Below are positions 16,347-26,137 of a stretch of 64,000 bases of DNA, one piece after another. The notes beneath the pieces are model-generated. The model saw only the letters and a list, made by a program, of their open reading frames with translations, was not told the origin of the DNA and did no database searches. Each line of letters starts with the position of its first letter. Within the stretch, counting starts at the first letter, position 1. Both the position numbers and the translations under genes were made by a program. The DNA is taken from NCBI GenBank assembly GCA_964451925.1, contig CAYVKA010000011.1, forward strand, positions 1 through 64,000, read 5' to 3'. The stretch comes from Nevskia sp964451925. Its GTDB lineage: Bacteria > Pseudomonadota > Gammaproteobacteria > Nevskiales > Nevskiaceae.

Positions 16347-16874
16347 ATGATCTACGCCCTCGAAGACCGTGTCCCGCAAATCGACGCCCAGGCCTGGGTG
16401 GCGGAGGGCGCCAGCGTCATCGGCTCGGTGCGGCTCGCCGCCGGCAGCAGCGTGTGGTTCGGCTGCGTGCTGCGCGGCGACAACGACGACATCATCGTCG
16501 GCGAGGACAGCAATGTGCAGGACGGCTCGGTACTGCACACCGATCCCGGCATCAAGCTGCACATCGGCCGCGGCTGCACCATCGGCCATCAGGTGATGCT
16601 GCACGGGTGCACCGTCGGCGACAACTGCCTCATCGGCATCCAGAGCGTGGTGCTGAACCGCGCGGTGATCGGCAGGAATTCCATGGTCGGCGCCGGCAGC
16701 CTGGTCCCCGAGGGCAAGCAGTTCCCCGACGGCGTGCTGCTGCTGGGCAGCCCGGCCAAGGTGGTGCGCGAACTCAGCGCCGCGGAAATCCAGCTGCTGC
16801 AGCACCTGTCGCAGGTTTATGTGAAGAATGCGCGGCGTTATCGCGACGCGCTGCGGCCGCTGGGCCCCGGCTGA
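16347..16874 (+). CDS. Gamma-class carbonic anhydrase family protein (YrdA-like)
   Basis: 175 residues forming a left-handed beta-helix of hexapeptide repeats (VIGSVRLAAGSSVWFGCVLRGD onward, read in segments). Putative zinc ligands are the His residues in SVLHTD, CTIGHQVMLHG and the following LHGC. The C-terminal helix (LSAAEIQLLQHLSQVYVKNARRY) is typical. Members bind zinc or iron and either hydrate CO2 or act as acyl-CoA-related proteins; activity varies and cannot be judged here. It starts 22 bp after mtnA, likely in the same transcript, and ends 4 bp before the lipoprotein gene. Confidence 0.9.
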   Translation: MIYALEDRVPQIDAQAWVAEGASVIGSVRLAAGSSVWFGCVLRGDNDDIIVGEDSNVQDGSVLHTDPGIKLHIGRGCTIGHQVMLHGCTVGDNCLIGIQSVVLNRAVIGRNSMVGAGSLVPEGKQFPDGVLLLGSPAKVVRELSAAEIQLLQHLSQVYVKNARRYRDALRPLGPG

Positions 16875-16878
16875 GCCG

Positions 16879-17334
16879 ATGCGCGCCGGCCGCCTGACGC
16901 TGGCCGTATTGCTGCTGCCGGCGCTGGCCGCGTGCGCCGCGCCGGCCCCGGCGTCGCAGACCGAAGCAGCGCAGATCCGCGCGGTGCTGGAAGGGCAGGC
17001 AGCCGCGTGGAACCGCGGCGATATCGACGGCTTCATGCAGGGCTACTGGAACAGCGAGCAGCTGCGCTTCGCCTCCGGTGACAGCGTCACCACTGGCTGG
17101 GCCGCGGCCAACCAGCGCTATCACGCCCACTATCCGGATCGTGCGGCGATGGGTACCTTGCAGTTCTCCGCGCTGGAAGTGGAACTGCTGGCCCCGGATG
17201 CGGCGCTGGTCTTTGGCCATTGGGCCCTGCAACGCGAGCACGACCGGCCGCACGGCTTGTTCACGCTGCTGCTGCGCAAGACCACGGACGGCTGGAAGAT
17301 CAGCCGCGACCATACCTCGGCCGCGAGCGACTGA
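16879..17334 (+). CDS. Small lipoprotein with SnoaL/DUF4440-like (NTF2 fold) domain
   Basis: 151 residues starting MRAGRLTLAVLLLPALAACAAP, a lipoprotein signal with LAAC lipobox (Cys19 by count of the visible sequence, approximate). The mature part follows the NTF2-like pattern: AAQIRAVLEGQAAAWNRGDIDGFMQGYW, then strands VTTGWAAANQRYHAHYP, LEVELLAPDAALVFGHWALQ and a closing DGWKISRDHTSA. Such domains bind small ligands or act in steroid/ketone chemistry; many secreted DUF4440 proteins have no known role. The start is set by the lipoprotein signal; a longer frame runs into the preceding gene. It lies 4 bp after the carbonic anhydrase-like gene. Confidence 0.82.
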   Translation: MRAGRLTLAVLLLPALAACAAPAPASQTEAAQIRAVLEGQAAAWNRGDIDGFMQGYWNSEQLRFASGDSVTTGWAAANQRYHAHYPDRAAMGTLQFSALEVELLAPDAALVFGHWALQREHDRPHGLFTLLLRKTTDGWKISRDHTSAASD

Positions 17335-17411
17335 CCCCGGCTCATTCCCGCCCCCCGCGCAAGCCGGCCCCCAAGCCGGGGTCTGAACCGTGGCCAAGTT
17401 TCTGCTCGCCC

Positions 17412-17437
17412 AAAAAAAAGGCGGCCTTGCGGCCGCC
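17412..17437 (-). terminator. Rho-independent terminator for the sedolisin gene
   Basis: GGCGGCC (17420-17426) and GGCCGCC (17431-17437) form a GC-rich 7-bp stem with loop TTGC. On the minus strand the stem is followed by eight T residues (complement of 17412-17419). It lies 21 bp downstream of the protease stop codon. Confidence 0.85.
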
Positions 17438-17458
17438 CAAAGCACGTCAGGTTCTGTA

Positions 17459-20400
17459 TCAGCCGCGTGAGCGCTTGCGGCGCAGCGCTGCGCCCAGCAG
17501 CAGTGGCAGCAGCACCGTGCCGCCGAAAGCGCCGCCTCCGGAGCTGCCGCCGCCGGAGCCGCCGGTGGTGGTGGACGAGACCGGATCCACCTTGGCGGTG
17601 GCGACCACGGCCGCCGATTGCACGCCGTTGCTGTCGGTCACCGTCAGGCTGGGGTTGTAGCTGCCGGGGGCGGTGTAAACGTGGTTGATGGTGGGGCTGC
17701 TCTGCGTCACCGCCGCGCTGCCGTCGCCGAAGTCGAAGCGGTAGCTGCTGATGCTGGCGCCACTGCTGTCATAGGAGTGGGAGCCGTCCAGCGTCACGGT
17801 CAGCGGCGCCGCGCCCTGGTTGGGGCTGAGCACCAGTTCGGCCACCGGGCCGTTGGCCGGCGTCACGGTCACGCTGGTGCTGACCTGGATCGGCACGTAG
17901 GCGGCGGAGCTGTTGCCGAAGTTGTTGGTGACCGTCACCGAGGCCTGATAGGTGCCGGCCGCCGTGTACGTATGGCTGGTGGTGGAGGTGGCCTGGCTCA
18001 CCACCGCGCTGCCGTCGCCGAAGTTGAAGGCGTAGCCGGTGACGTTGCCGTTGGCGTCGCGCGAGCCGGAGGCGTCGAACTGAACCGCCAGCGGCGCGGC
18101 GCCATTGGTGGTGGACACAGCCAGCGAGGCCGACGGAGTATCGGACTGCGCCGACTGCACGCGGATCACCGCCGAGCTGCTGGCGCTGCCGCCTTCCTTG
18201 TCGGTGACGGTCACGGTGGCGGTAAAGGAGCCCGGCGTGTTGTAGGTGTGACTGATCGTGCCGCTGCTCTGCGTGGTGCTGCCGCCATCGCCGAAGTTGA
18301 AGGCATAGCTGGTGATGCCGCCACCGCTGTTGGGATCGGACGAAGCCGTGGCGTCGAAGCTGACGGCCAGCGGCGCGGTGCCCGACACCGGGGTGGCACG
18401 CAGCGAGGCGGTCGGGGCCTGGGTGCCGCCGCTGGAGGAGCCGCTGCCGCCGGACGAGGACGAGGAGCTGCTGCTGGAGCCGCCGCCCGAGCTGCCCGAG
18501 GACGATGAAGTGCCGCCACCCGAGCTGGAGCTGGACGAGGAACCGCCGCCCGAAGAGGACGAGGAGGACGACGACGAGCCGCCGGAGCTGGAGCCGCCGC
18601 TGCTGTTGCAGGTGTCGTTGCCGACGATCACGTAGGGATTCGGATCACCGGCGCCGTCCACCGTCAGGCCGGCTCCGGCGCCCACCGTGCCGCTGGGGTC
18701 GTCGGGGATCGACAGGCGCACGCTGGCGCTGATGCTGCTCAGCCGGTCGCCGCTCTTCAGCGGCTTGGTCAGGCCGGTCGCCGCCTTGTCCAGCACCAGG
18801 ATGATGGTGCCGTCGGCGTTGTAGTTGCTGGACGCGTCCAGGGTGCCGAGCTGCTGGAAGGTGGAGACGCCGGCCACCGGATCGAAGCCGTGGATGCCAT
18901 AGGTGAAGGATGGCGACACGCCGTCGTTGGTGTCCATCGAGGCGTAGTACAGCGTGCCGTCCGGCGCGGTGAAGTAGGTGACCCAGCGGTACGGCGACGG
19001 CACGGTGCTGAGCGAGTCCACCTTCATGGTGAAGACCAGCTTGTTGCTCAGGCTGCCGGGTTCGCCGATCGACACCGAGCGCAGGAAATCGCTGCCGTTG
19101 CCGTTCTGCGGATCGACGCCGGCTTCCAGGCTCGGCGCCGCGGAGTTGGTGATGGCCAGCACGCCGGGGGCGACACACGCCAGCGGCGTGCCGCTGATGG
19201 TGACCGGCTGGGTCACGGCGGCGCTGATCCGGCCGTGGGCGTCGCGCACGGTGAGGCTGGCGACGTACTTGCCCGGAGCGGAGTAGGTGTGCGCCGGGAT
19301 CGCGGCGCTCTGCGAAAAGGCCACCGGCGAGCCGTCGCCGAAGTCCAGCACGTACCAGTCGAGGCTGTCGCCGGCGGCGGCGCTGGAGCGGGAGCCGTCG
19401 AAGCGGATCGCCACCGGCGCCTTGCCCGAGGCGGCTGAAGCGGACAGCGCCGCGGTCGGTGCGCTATAGGCCGGGCAGGTTTTGGCCGACAATGCGCTGT
19501 TGACCGCCTTGACGTCGAAGCTGCCGAAGCCGGTGGTGTAGTCCCAGCCCACCGTTGCGGCGTAACCGCCGTTGCTGCCGAGAATCACGTCGGTGAAACC
19601 GTTGGCGGTGGACAGCGGACCTCCAGCCGTGTCCAGCCCGTAGAACATCGGCGCAGCGAAACCATAGCTGTTGCAATGCGCGCTCTGTATGCGCGCCCAC
19701 ACGCCCATCGACAGCGGTGAAGACAGGCTGGTGCCGATCACGCTCTCGTGGCGTCCGGCCACCACCGTGTCGGCGGTGGAGTAGAAGGCCGCCACCGGGC
19801 TCAGGTTGAAGCCGGCATTCATCGCCACATCGGGCACACCGCGCAAGCCGAGCGGCGCGGTCGCCGCCGGCACGGCGCCGGAGCTGGCCTGCCAGTCCGG
19901 CGCGGCCTCGAACAGGCTGTTGCCGCCGCCGGTGGCGGTCCAGGCCGTTTCCAGGGCGTAGTTGCCGCTGGAGTCGACGAACAGCGAGGTGCCGCCCACC
20001 GCCACCACGTAGGGCGAGGAGGCGGGGTATTCCACCTGCTGCGGCACGCCGCTCTGCGGCGTGGCCAGGTTGATCACCACGCCGCAGGCAGCGCCGGCGT
20101 CGCCGGCCGAGACGAACACCGTCTGACCCTGCGCCACCGCCTGCTTGAAGGACTGGTCCACGGTGGCCATTTCGCCAAGCACGGAATCGAGCGCTTCGCA
20201 GCCGCCGATGGAGATGTTGAGGGCCTTGGCCTTGTTATCCACCGCGAACTGGTTGGCGCCCAGGGTGATGCCGGTGTCGAGCGAGGCGCCGTTGTAGAAG
20301 ATGATCTGCTTGACGTTGTAGGCCATGCCGCTGGCCGACTGGCTGTCCAGATCCCACTCGCCGTCGTTGTCGGTGGTCTGCGGATTCGGCACCGGCTCCA

Positions 20401-21247
20401 GCTGCACCACGCTGGTCGGGACATAGGGCAGGCCGGCGTCGCGCTCGGCCTGCTGCAGGTCGGCGCGCACCTGGATCAGGTCGGTGCCGCCGGAAATGAT
20501 CGCCACCGTGGTGCCGGAACCGTCCGGCGCCGCATCCGCGTCATAGGCCTTGCGGAAGTCGGCCGCGGTATAGGTGGAGGTGAGCGTGGCGCCGGTCGGA
20601 TTGGCGCTGTTGCCCGGTATCGTCGCCGGCGCGCGAGCCCCGGCAGGCACCGGCAGGTCGAAACGCTGCGCCATCTGGCGGTGGGTCAGGTGCCGCGCCA
20701 CGTTCTGCAGGCCCTGCACCGCCAGCACCGTGCCGGCCAGGGAATCGGGCACCTGTGCCGCGGAGGCGTTGGAGTACACCGTCTGGCCGCCGACCTGGTA
20801 TTGCACCAGCTGGGTGTTGAAGGCGCGCTGCGCCACGGCCGCGGTGCCGTCGGCGGTGACCAGCAGGCGATTGCCGGCGACCTGGATGTTGCTGAAGCCG
20901 GACTGCGCCAGGTAGGCGGTCACCGCCTGGGCCTGGTCGGTGCTGGGGGCGTAGGCCGCGGCGAACTGGTCCGGGGTCAGCGTGACGCCATACTGCGGGC
21001 TGCCGGCGGTGTGCTGGTTCTTCAGGAAGGCATCGAGGCTGCTCTGGTTGCGCAGCTGCAGGCTGACGATCAGGTGCAGCGGCGTGCTGCCGGCGACGGC
21101 GCTGTGCGTGATCGAACTGGCCGGCGGCAATGCCTTGGTGGCGGTGTCGACCCAGGCCTGCGCCAGTGGCGCGAACAGGGCGGCGCAGGCGGCCACCGGC
21201 ATGGCATACAGCGGTTTGCAACGAAACTTGAGCACGGATACCCCCAC
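17459..21247 (-). CDS. Secreted S53 sedolisin protease with four PKD domains and GlyGly-CTERM-like tail
   Basis: 1262 residues. A signal peptide (about 1-31, ending PLAQA) precedes an activation prodomain (about 45-200). The S53 serine-carboxyl catalytic domain (about 215-585) has Glu297 and Asp301 in GEWDLD, oxyanion Asp383 in SAGDAGA and Ser507 in GTSLSSP, so the full Glu-Asp-Asp-Ser set is present. A PKD domain (about 592-690) and a beta-rich module follow, then a Ser/Gly-only linker of about 60 residues (18418-18606), three more PKD domains (DFGDGS type), and a tail GGGSSGGG-FGG-hydrophobic-RRKR. That tail fits the GlyGly-CTERM signal cut by rhombosortase. The role is inferred as acid-active protein breakdown outside the cell or on its surface. 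Confidence 0.92.
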   Translation of the reverse strand: MGVSVLKFRCKPLYAMPVAACAALFAPLAQAWVDTATKALPPASSITHSAVAGSTPLHLIVSLQLRNQSSLDAFLKNQHTAGSPQYGVTLTPDQFAAAYAPSTDQAQAVTAYLAQSGFSNIQVAGNRLLVTADGTAAVAQRAFNTQLVQYQVGGQTVYSNASAAQVPDSLAGTVLAVQGLQNVARHLTHRQMAQRFDLPVPAGARAPATIPGNSANPTGATLTSTYTAADFRKAYDADAAPDGSGTTVAIISGGTDLIQVRADLQQAERDAGLPYVPTSVVQLEPVPNPQTTDNDGEWDLDSQSASGMAYNVKQIIFYNGASLDTGITLGANQFAVDNKAKALNISIGGCEALDSVLGEMATVDQSFKQAVAQGQTVFVSAGDAGAACGVVINLATPQSGVPQQVEYPASSPYVVAVGGTSLFVDSSGNYALETAWTATGGGNSLFEAAPDWQASSGAVPAATAPLGLRGVPDVAMNAGFNLSPVAAFYSTADTVVAGRHESVIGTSLSSPLSMGVWARIQSAHCNSYGFAAPMFYGLDTAGGPLSTANGFTDVILGSNGGYAATVGWDYTTGFGSFDVKAVNSALSAKTCPAYSAPTAALSASAASGKAPVAIRFDGSRSSAAAGDSLDWYVLDFGDGSPVAFSQSAAIPAHTYSAPGKYVASLTVRDAHGRISAAVTQPVTISGTPLACVAPGVLAITNSAAPSLEAGVDPQNGNGSDFLRSVSIGEPGSLSNKLVFTMKVDSLSTVPSPYRWVTYFTAPDGTLYYASMDTNDGVSPSFTYGIHGFDPVAGVSTFQQLGTLDASSNYNADGTIILVLDKAATGLTKPLKSGDRLSSISASVRLSIPDDPSGTVGAGAGLTVDGAGDPNPYVIVGNDTCNSSGGSSSGGSSSSSSSSSGGGSSSSSSSGGGTSSSSGSSGGGSSSSSSSSSGGSGSSSGGTQAPTASLRATPVSGTAPLAVSFDATASSDPNSGGGITSYAFNFGDGGSTTQSSGTISHTYNTPGSFTATVTVTDKEGGSASSSAVIRVQSAQSDTPSASLAVSTTNGAAPLAVQFDASGSRDANGNVTGYAFNFGDGSAVVSQATSTTSHTYTAAGTYQASVTVTNNFGNSSAAYVPIQVSTSVTVTPANGPVAELVLSPNQGAAPLTVTLDGSHSYDSSGASISSYRFDFGDGSAAVTQSSPTINHVYTAPGSYNPSLTVTDSNGVQSAAVVATAKVDPVSSTTTGGSGGGSSGGGAFGGTVLLPLLLGAALRRKRSRG

Positions 21248-21533
21248 AGTATTGAGGACCCGGATGCGCGCTCCTGGCGTGAACCGGCTGGCCCAAACTC
21301 CCTGTGGCTCCGCCGTACCCGCCCATGGATTGCGTCAGCCGCAGTCACGGACCGTGCGATGTTCCATGGACCATGGGCAAAAGTTGCCCCGGATTTGAAA
21401 CGAATTGGAAATGGATTTTATGTGATTGTTTTAGTTATAGTTTTTGACGGACGCGGAACTCCGGAAGCACCCGCTCCGGCGTTCTTGCAGCGCTTGGGAC
21501 CCGCAAGCAGCGATCAGACTGGGCGTTGGCCGC
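21248..21533. other. Non-coding region upstream of the protease gene
   Basis: No supported gene. The middle (about 21400-21460) is AT-rich against GC-rich flanks and is the likely promoter of the minus-strand protease; TAAAAT on the minus strand (21420-21415) is a candidate -10, with no clear -35. A small hairpin GGGCAA-AAG-TTGCCC (21375-21389) would lie in the protease leader. No terminator was recognised for the efflux operon ending at 21534. Confidence 0.5.
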
Positions 21534-22994
21534 CTAGGGTGAAGCGGTCGCCGGGGCGGTCTGTGCGGCGTCCGCGGTCTGCTGCGGCTGCCAGCCGCCG
21601 CCCAGCGCGCGGTACAGCTGCACCACCGACAGCAGCGTGTTCAGGTGCGCGGCCGACAGTGACAGCTCGGCGGTGAACAGGTCGCGGTCGGCGTTGATGA
21701 CATCGAAGTAGGACGAGTAGCCGACCCGGTAGCGGGCCAGGGCGATGGTGTTGGCCTTGCGCTGAGCGTCCACCTGCGCCTGCTGCGCGGTCTGGAATTC
21801 GGCGTACTTCTGCCGTGCGATCAGTGCGTCGGAGACTTCCTGGAACGCGGTCTGGACGCTCTTCTGGTACTGCAGCAGGGCCTGCTGCTTCTGCGCGTCC
21901 GCCGCCTCCACTTGGTATTCGTTGCGCTGCGCGTCGAGCAGGGGCTGCAGCGCGCTGGCGCCCACCGACCAGGTGCGCGCCGGGCCGTTGAACAGCTCGG
22001 ACAGCATCGGGCTGGTGCTGCCGCCGCCGGCGGTCAGGCTGATGCTGGGGAACAGGTTGGCCTTGGCCACGCCCACCTCGGCGTTGGCCGCCACCAGGGT
22101 CTGCTCCGCCTCGCGCACGTCCGGGCGCCGCTCCAGCAGGCTGGAGGGCAGGCCGGGCGGCGGTATCGGCGGGATGCTCGGCTCGGTCATGCGTTTCAGC
22201 TGGCCGCTCTCGGTACGCACCACCGCATCCGGGTTGTGGCCCAGCAGCACGCTGAGCTGGTCCTCGGTGATGCCGATCTGGCGCTGCAGGTCGGGAATAT
22301 TGGCCTGGGCGATGGCCAGCTGCGCCTGCGCGGTGGCCACGTCCAGCCCGGAGACGGTGCCGCGCTCGTGCTGTGCCTGGGTCAGATCGACGAACTTCTG
22401 GCGCGTCTCCACCGTGTGCTGGGTGATGGCCAGCTGCTCGTCCAGCGTCAGCAGCGTGAAATAGGCGGTGGCGACCCCGGACACCAGGGAGGACATCACG
22501 TCCTCGCGGGCGTACTCGGTGGCCAGCAGCGAGGCGCGCGCCGCCTCGGTGCCGCGGCGGTATTTGCCCCAGAAGTCGATTTCATAGGACAGGCTGCCGT
22601 CGACCGAGAACACGTTGCTGATCGGCGGGGCGCCGGCCGGCAAGGTGTACTGCGAACTGCGCGCGCGCTGCACGCCGGCGGAAACGTCGATCTGCGGCAG
22701 CTGCTGCAAGCGGGTCGCGCCCAGCGTGGCGCGCGCCTGATCGACGCGGGCGGCGGCGGTGCGCACGTCCAGATTGTGCTGCAGCGCGTCGCCGATCAGC
22801 GCCTGCAGGGTCGGATCCTGGTACACCTGCCACCAGTCGCGGTCGCCGAAGGAGGCCGGCGCGGTGTCGGTCTGGAAGCGGTAGGCCGGCGGAATCGCCG
22901 TGTCCGGCCGCTGGTAGTCCGGGCCCAGCTTGCAGGCGGCGAGCAGCAGCATCGGGCCGGCCGCCGCCGCGCGGCACAGGGCACGGCGCGTCAC
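21534..22994 (-). CDS. RND efflux outer-membrane factor lipoprotein (NodT/OprM family)
   Basis: 486 residues from a GTG start overlapping the RND pump stop (GTGA). The signal VTRRALCRAAAAGPMLLLAAC ends in a lipobox, followed by KLGPDYQRPD, the usual NodT/OprM start. Two TolC-type repeats carry YEIDFWGKYRRGTEAARAS and ERRPDVREAEQTLVAANAEVGVAKANLFPSISL. It forms the trimeric outer-membrane exit duct of a tripartite pump. It is the last gene of the minus-strand AcrAB-like operon and may also serve the divergent MdtABC-like pump, which has no outer-membrane partner here. The tail is Ala/Thr/Gln-rich. Confidence 0.94.
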   Translation of the reverse strand: MTRRALCRAAAAGPMLLLAACKLGPDYQRPDTAIPPAYRFQTDTAPASFGDRDWWQVYQDPTLQALIGDALQHNLDVRTAAARVDQARATLGATRLQQLPQIDVSAGVQRARSSQYTLPAGAPPISNVFSVDGSLSYEIDFWGKYRRGTEAARASLLATEYAREDVMSSLVSGVATAYFTLLTLDEQLAITQHTVETRQKFVDLTQAQHERGTVSGLDVATAQAQLAIAQANIPDLQRQIGITEDQLSVLLGHNPDAVVRTESGQLKRMTEPSIPPIPPPGLPSSLLERRPDVREAEQTLVAANAEVGVAKANLFPSISLTAGGGSTSPMLSELFNGPARTWSVGASALQPLLDAQRNEYQVEAADAQKQQALLQYQKSVQTAFQEVSDALIARQKYAEFQTAQQAQVDAQRKANTIALARYRVGYSSYFDVINADRDLFTAELSLSAAHLNTLLSVVQLYRALGGGWQPQQTADAAQTAPATASP

Positions 22995-25900
22995 GGCAGC
23001 CCTTCCTCGGCCGGCTCGGCCTTGCGGCCGCGCAGGCGCTCCGACAGGCTCTGCACCAGCACGTAGAACACCGGAATGATGAAGATGCCGATCATGGTGG
23101 CGGCGCTCATGCCGAACACCACCGCGGTGCCCAGCACCAGTCGCGCGCCCGAGCCGGCGCCGGTGGCGATGGCCAGCGGCACCGAGCCGAGGATGAAGGC
23201 GAACGAGGTCATCAGGATCGGCCGCAGGCGCAGGCGCGCGCCTTCGATGGCGGCGTCCACCAGCGGCTTGCCGCGCTCGTAGGACAGCTTGGCGAACTCG
23301 ACGATCAGGATGGCGTTCTTGGCGGCCAGGCCGATCAGCATGACCAGGCCGATCTGGGCGTAGATGTCGCTGGCCATGCCGCGCACGGTCAGGCCGATGT
23401 AGGCGCCGAGCACGGCGAAGGGGATGCCCAGCAACACCGCGAACGGCACCGCCCAGCTTTCGTACAGAGCCGCCAGCACCAGGAACACGAACACGATGGC
23501 CATGCCGAAGATGGCCCCGGTCTGGCCGCCGGAGAGCTTCTCCTGGTAAGTGGTGCCGGTCCATTCGTAGCCGTAGCCGTCGGGCAGGTTGGCGCCCAGT
23601 TGCTCCATCGCCGCGCTGGCTTCGCCGGAACTGTGGCCGGGGGCGGGCGAGCCGTTGATGGTGGCGGCGCGGAACACGTTGTAGCGCTCGATGTATTCCG
23701 GACCCTGTTTCGGCTTGATCGAAACCAGCGTCGACAGCGGCACCATGTCGCCCTGCGCGGTGCGCACATACAGGCCGTTGACCGACTCCGGCATGGTGCG
23801 GGCGTTGGCCTCGGCCTGTGCCGTGACCTTGTAGGTGCGGCCGTACAGGTTGAAGTCGTTGATGTAGTTGCCGCCGAAGAAGGTCTGCAGCGAGGAGAAG
23901 ATGCTGGAGATGGAGACACCCAGGGTCTTGGCCCGCTCGCGGTCCAGCACGTACTCGATCAGCGGCGTGCGGGTGTTGAACTGGGTGAAGACGCGGGTCA
24001 GCTCCGGCCGCTTGTTGGCCTGGCCCAGCAGGTCCTGCAGCACCCCGGCGAACTTGCCGATATCGCCGCCGGCGCGGTCCTCCAGGATGTACTCGAAGCC
24101 GCCGGCGGTGCCGATGCCGGGGATCGGCGGCGGGTTCAGCACCAGCACGCTGGCTTCCTTGATCTTCGATCCCATGCCGTTGGCGCGCTGCGCCAGCGCC
24201 AGGGCGCCATGCACCGCGCCGGAGCGCTGGTCCCAGGGTTTGAGGATGATGAAGACGGTGGCGGCGTAGGACGAGTTGGTGCCGGTGAGCAGGTTCAGTC
24301 CGGTCACGGCGAAGGTGCCTTCCACTTCCGGCTGCTTGCGCATCTGCTCGGCGAACTGGTCCGCCACCGCCTCGGTGCGTTGCAGCGAGGCGCCCAGCGG
24401 CAGCGTCACCAGGCCGATCAGATAGCCCTGGTCCTCGTCCGGCATGAAGCCGGTGGGGCGGGCCTTCATCAGATACACCGCCGTCCCGGTCAGGATCAGG
24501 AAGATCAGCATCGACAGCACGCTGCGGCGGATCGCCGTGCCCACCGTGTCGGTATAGCGCGCGGTGAAGCGGCGGAAGCCGCTGTTGAAGGCCTTGAAGA
24601 AGCGCCCGAGCAGGCCGCCGAAGTGCGACTGCTCGGTGGGCTTGAGCAGCAGCGCGCACAGCGCCGGGGTGAAGGTCAGGGCGACGACGCAGGAGATCGC
24701 CACCGAGACCGCCAGGGTCAGGGCGAACTGCCGGTAGAACTGCCCGGTAAGGCCGCCGAGGAAAGCCACCGGCACGAACACCGAGATCAGCACCAAGGCG
24801 ATGGCCACCACCGGCCCGGACACCTCCTTCATCGCCGCCTTGGTCGCTTCGCGCGCCGGCAGCTTGCGGTGGTCCATGATCTCGGTGACCGCCTCCACCA
24901 CCACGATGGCGTCGTCCACCACCAGGCCGATGGCCAGCACCAGCGCGAACAGGGTCAGGGTGTTGAGCGAGAAGCCGAGGGCGACAAAGGCGCTGAAGGC
25001 GCCGATCAGCGACACCGGCACCGCCAGCATCGGGATCAGCGTGGCGCGCCAGCTCTCCAGGAAGATGAACACCACCAGCAGCACCAGCACGCCGGCCTCG
25101 AGCAGGGTCTTCACCACTTCGCGCACCGACTCGGACACGAACAGCGTGGTGTCGTAGGGGATGGAGTAGCGGATGCCCTTGGGGAAGGTGGGCTGCAACT
25201 CGTCCATCACCTTGCGCACGCCCTTGGCCACGTCCAGGGCATTGGCGTCCGGCAGCTGATAGATGCCGATGATGGCGGTGGGCACGCCATTGAGCTTGCT
25301 GGAGCGCGAATAGTCGGTGGCCGCCAGCTCGACCCGGGCGATGTCCTTGAGGTGCACGATGGCGCCGTCGCTGCCGGTGCGCACCACGATGGCGCCGTAC
25401 TCCTCCGGCGTGGACAGGCGGCCCTTGACCTGGGCCACGTACTGCATCTGCTGCCCCGCCGGGGCCGGTTCGGCGCCGACCGTGCCGGCCGGGGCGACCA
25501 GGTTCTGCTCGCCGAGGATATCGCTCACATCCTGGGTGGTGACGCCCAGCCGTGCCATCTTGCCGGGGTCCAGCCAGATGCGCATGCCGTAGTCGCGGGC
25601 GCCGAACACCACCACCTGGCCGACGCCTTTGACCCGCGCCAGCGCGTCGTAGACGTGCAGCGTGGCGAAGTTGGACAGGAACAGGTAGTCATAACGCGGA
25701 TCGTCGGAGCCGATCGCCACCACCAGCAGGATCTGCGGCTGGCGCTTGGCCACCGTCACACCCTGCTGGATCACCTGCTGCGGCAGCTGGCGCTGGGCGA
25801 TGGCCACCTGGTTCTGCACGTCGACCGCGGCGATGTCCTGGTCGGTGCCGACGTCGAAGGTCACGGTCAGCGAATAGCTGCCGTCGTTGGCGCTCTTCGA

Positions 25901-26137
25901 GTCCATGTAGATCATGTGCGGCACGCCGTTGACCTGCTCCTCGATCGGCGCGGCGACGGACTGCTCGATGGTGGCGGCGTCGGCGCCCGGGAAGCTGGTG
26001 GAGACGACGATGGTCGGCGGCGTGATCTGCGGAAAGCGGGCGATCGGCAGACTGGACAGGGCCACCCCGCCGGCCAGCGTGATGACGATGGCCAGCACCG
26101 TCGAGAAGATCGGACGGTCGATGAAGAAGTTGATCAC
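22991..26137 (-). CDS. RND multidrug efflux permease, HAE1 (AcrB/MexB-like)
   Basis: 1048 residues, the normal HAE1 length. The start MINFFIDRPIFSTVLAIVITLAGG (read in parts), twelve transmembrane segments and two large periplasmic loops are present. The proton relay is intact: GLVVDDAIVVVE in TM4 (Asp pair) and the Lys in AAKNAILIVEFAK in TM10. It exports lipophilic drugs and other substrates by proton antiport. It overlaps the adaptor gene by 4 bp upstream and the outer-membrane factor by 4 bp downstream, so all three are translationally coupled. Drug specificity cannot be read from sequence. Confidence 0.95.
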   Translation of the reverse strand: MINFFIDRPIFSTVLAIVITLAGGVALSSLPIARFPQITPPTIVVSTSFPGADAATIEQSVAAPIEEQVNGVPHMIYMDSKSANDGSYSLTVTFDVGTDQDIAAVDVQNQVAIAQRQLPQQVIQQGVTVAKRQPQILLVVAIGSDDPRYDYLFLSNFATLHVYDALARVKGVGQVVVFGARDYGMRIWLDPGKMARLGVTTQDVSDILGEQNLVAPAGTVGAEPAPAGQQMQYVAQVKGRLSTPEEYGAIVVRTGSDGAIVHLKDIARVELAATDYSRSSKLNGVPTAIIGIYQLPDANALDVAKGVRKVMDELQPTFPKGIRYSIPYDTTLFVSESVREVVKTLLEAGVLVLLVVFIFLESWRATLIPMLAVPVSLIGAFSAFVALGFSLNTLTLFALVLAIGLVVDDAIVVVEAVTEIMDHRKLPAREATKAAMKEVSGPVVAIALVLISVFVPVAFLGGLTGQFYRQFALTLAVSVAISCVVALTFTPALCALLLKPTEQSHFGGLLGRFFKAFNSGFRRFTARYTDTVGTAIRRSVLSMLIFLILTGTAVYLMKARPTGFMPDEDQGYLIGLVTLPLGASLQRTEAVADQFAEQMRKQPEVEGTFAVTGLNLLTGTNSSYAATVFIILKPWDQRSGAVHGALALAQRANGMGSKIKEASVLVLNPPPIPGIGTAGGFEYILEDRAGGDIGKFAGVLQDLLGQANKRPELTRVFTQFNTRTPLIEYVLDRERAKTLGVSISSIFSSLQTFFGGNYINDFNLYGRTYKVTAQAEANARTMPESVNGLYVRTAQGDMVPLSTLVSIKPKQGPEYIERYNVFRAATINGSPAPGHSSGEASAAMEQLGANLPDGYGYEWTGTTYQEKLSGGQTGAIFGMAIVFVFLVLAALYESWAVPFAVLLGIPFAVLGAYIGLTVRGMASDIYAQIGLVMLIGLAAKNAILIVEFAKLSYERGKPLVDAAIEGARLRLRPILMTSFAFILGSVPLAIATGAGSGARLVLGTAVVFGMSAATMIGIFIIPVFYVLVQSLSERLRGRKAEPAEEGLP

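Noticed and set aside
18418..18606. Short tandem-like GAGGAC/GACGAG repeats as a possible repeat array
   Set aside because: They are the reverse complement of Ser/Gly codons in the protease linker, not a separate element.
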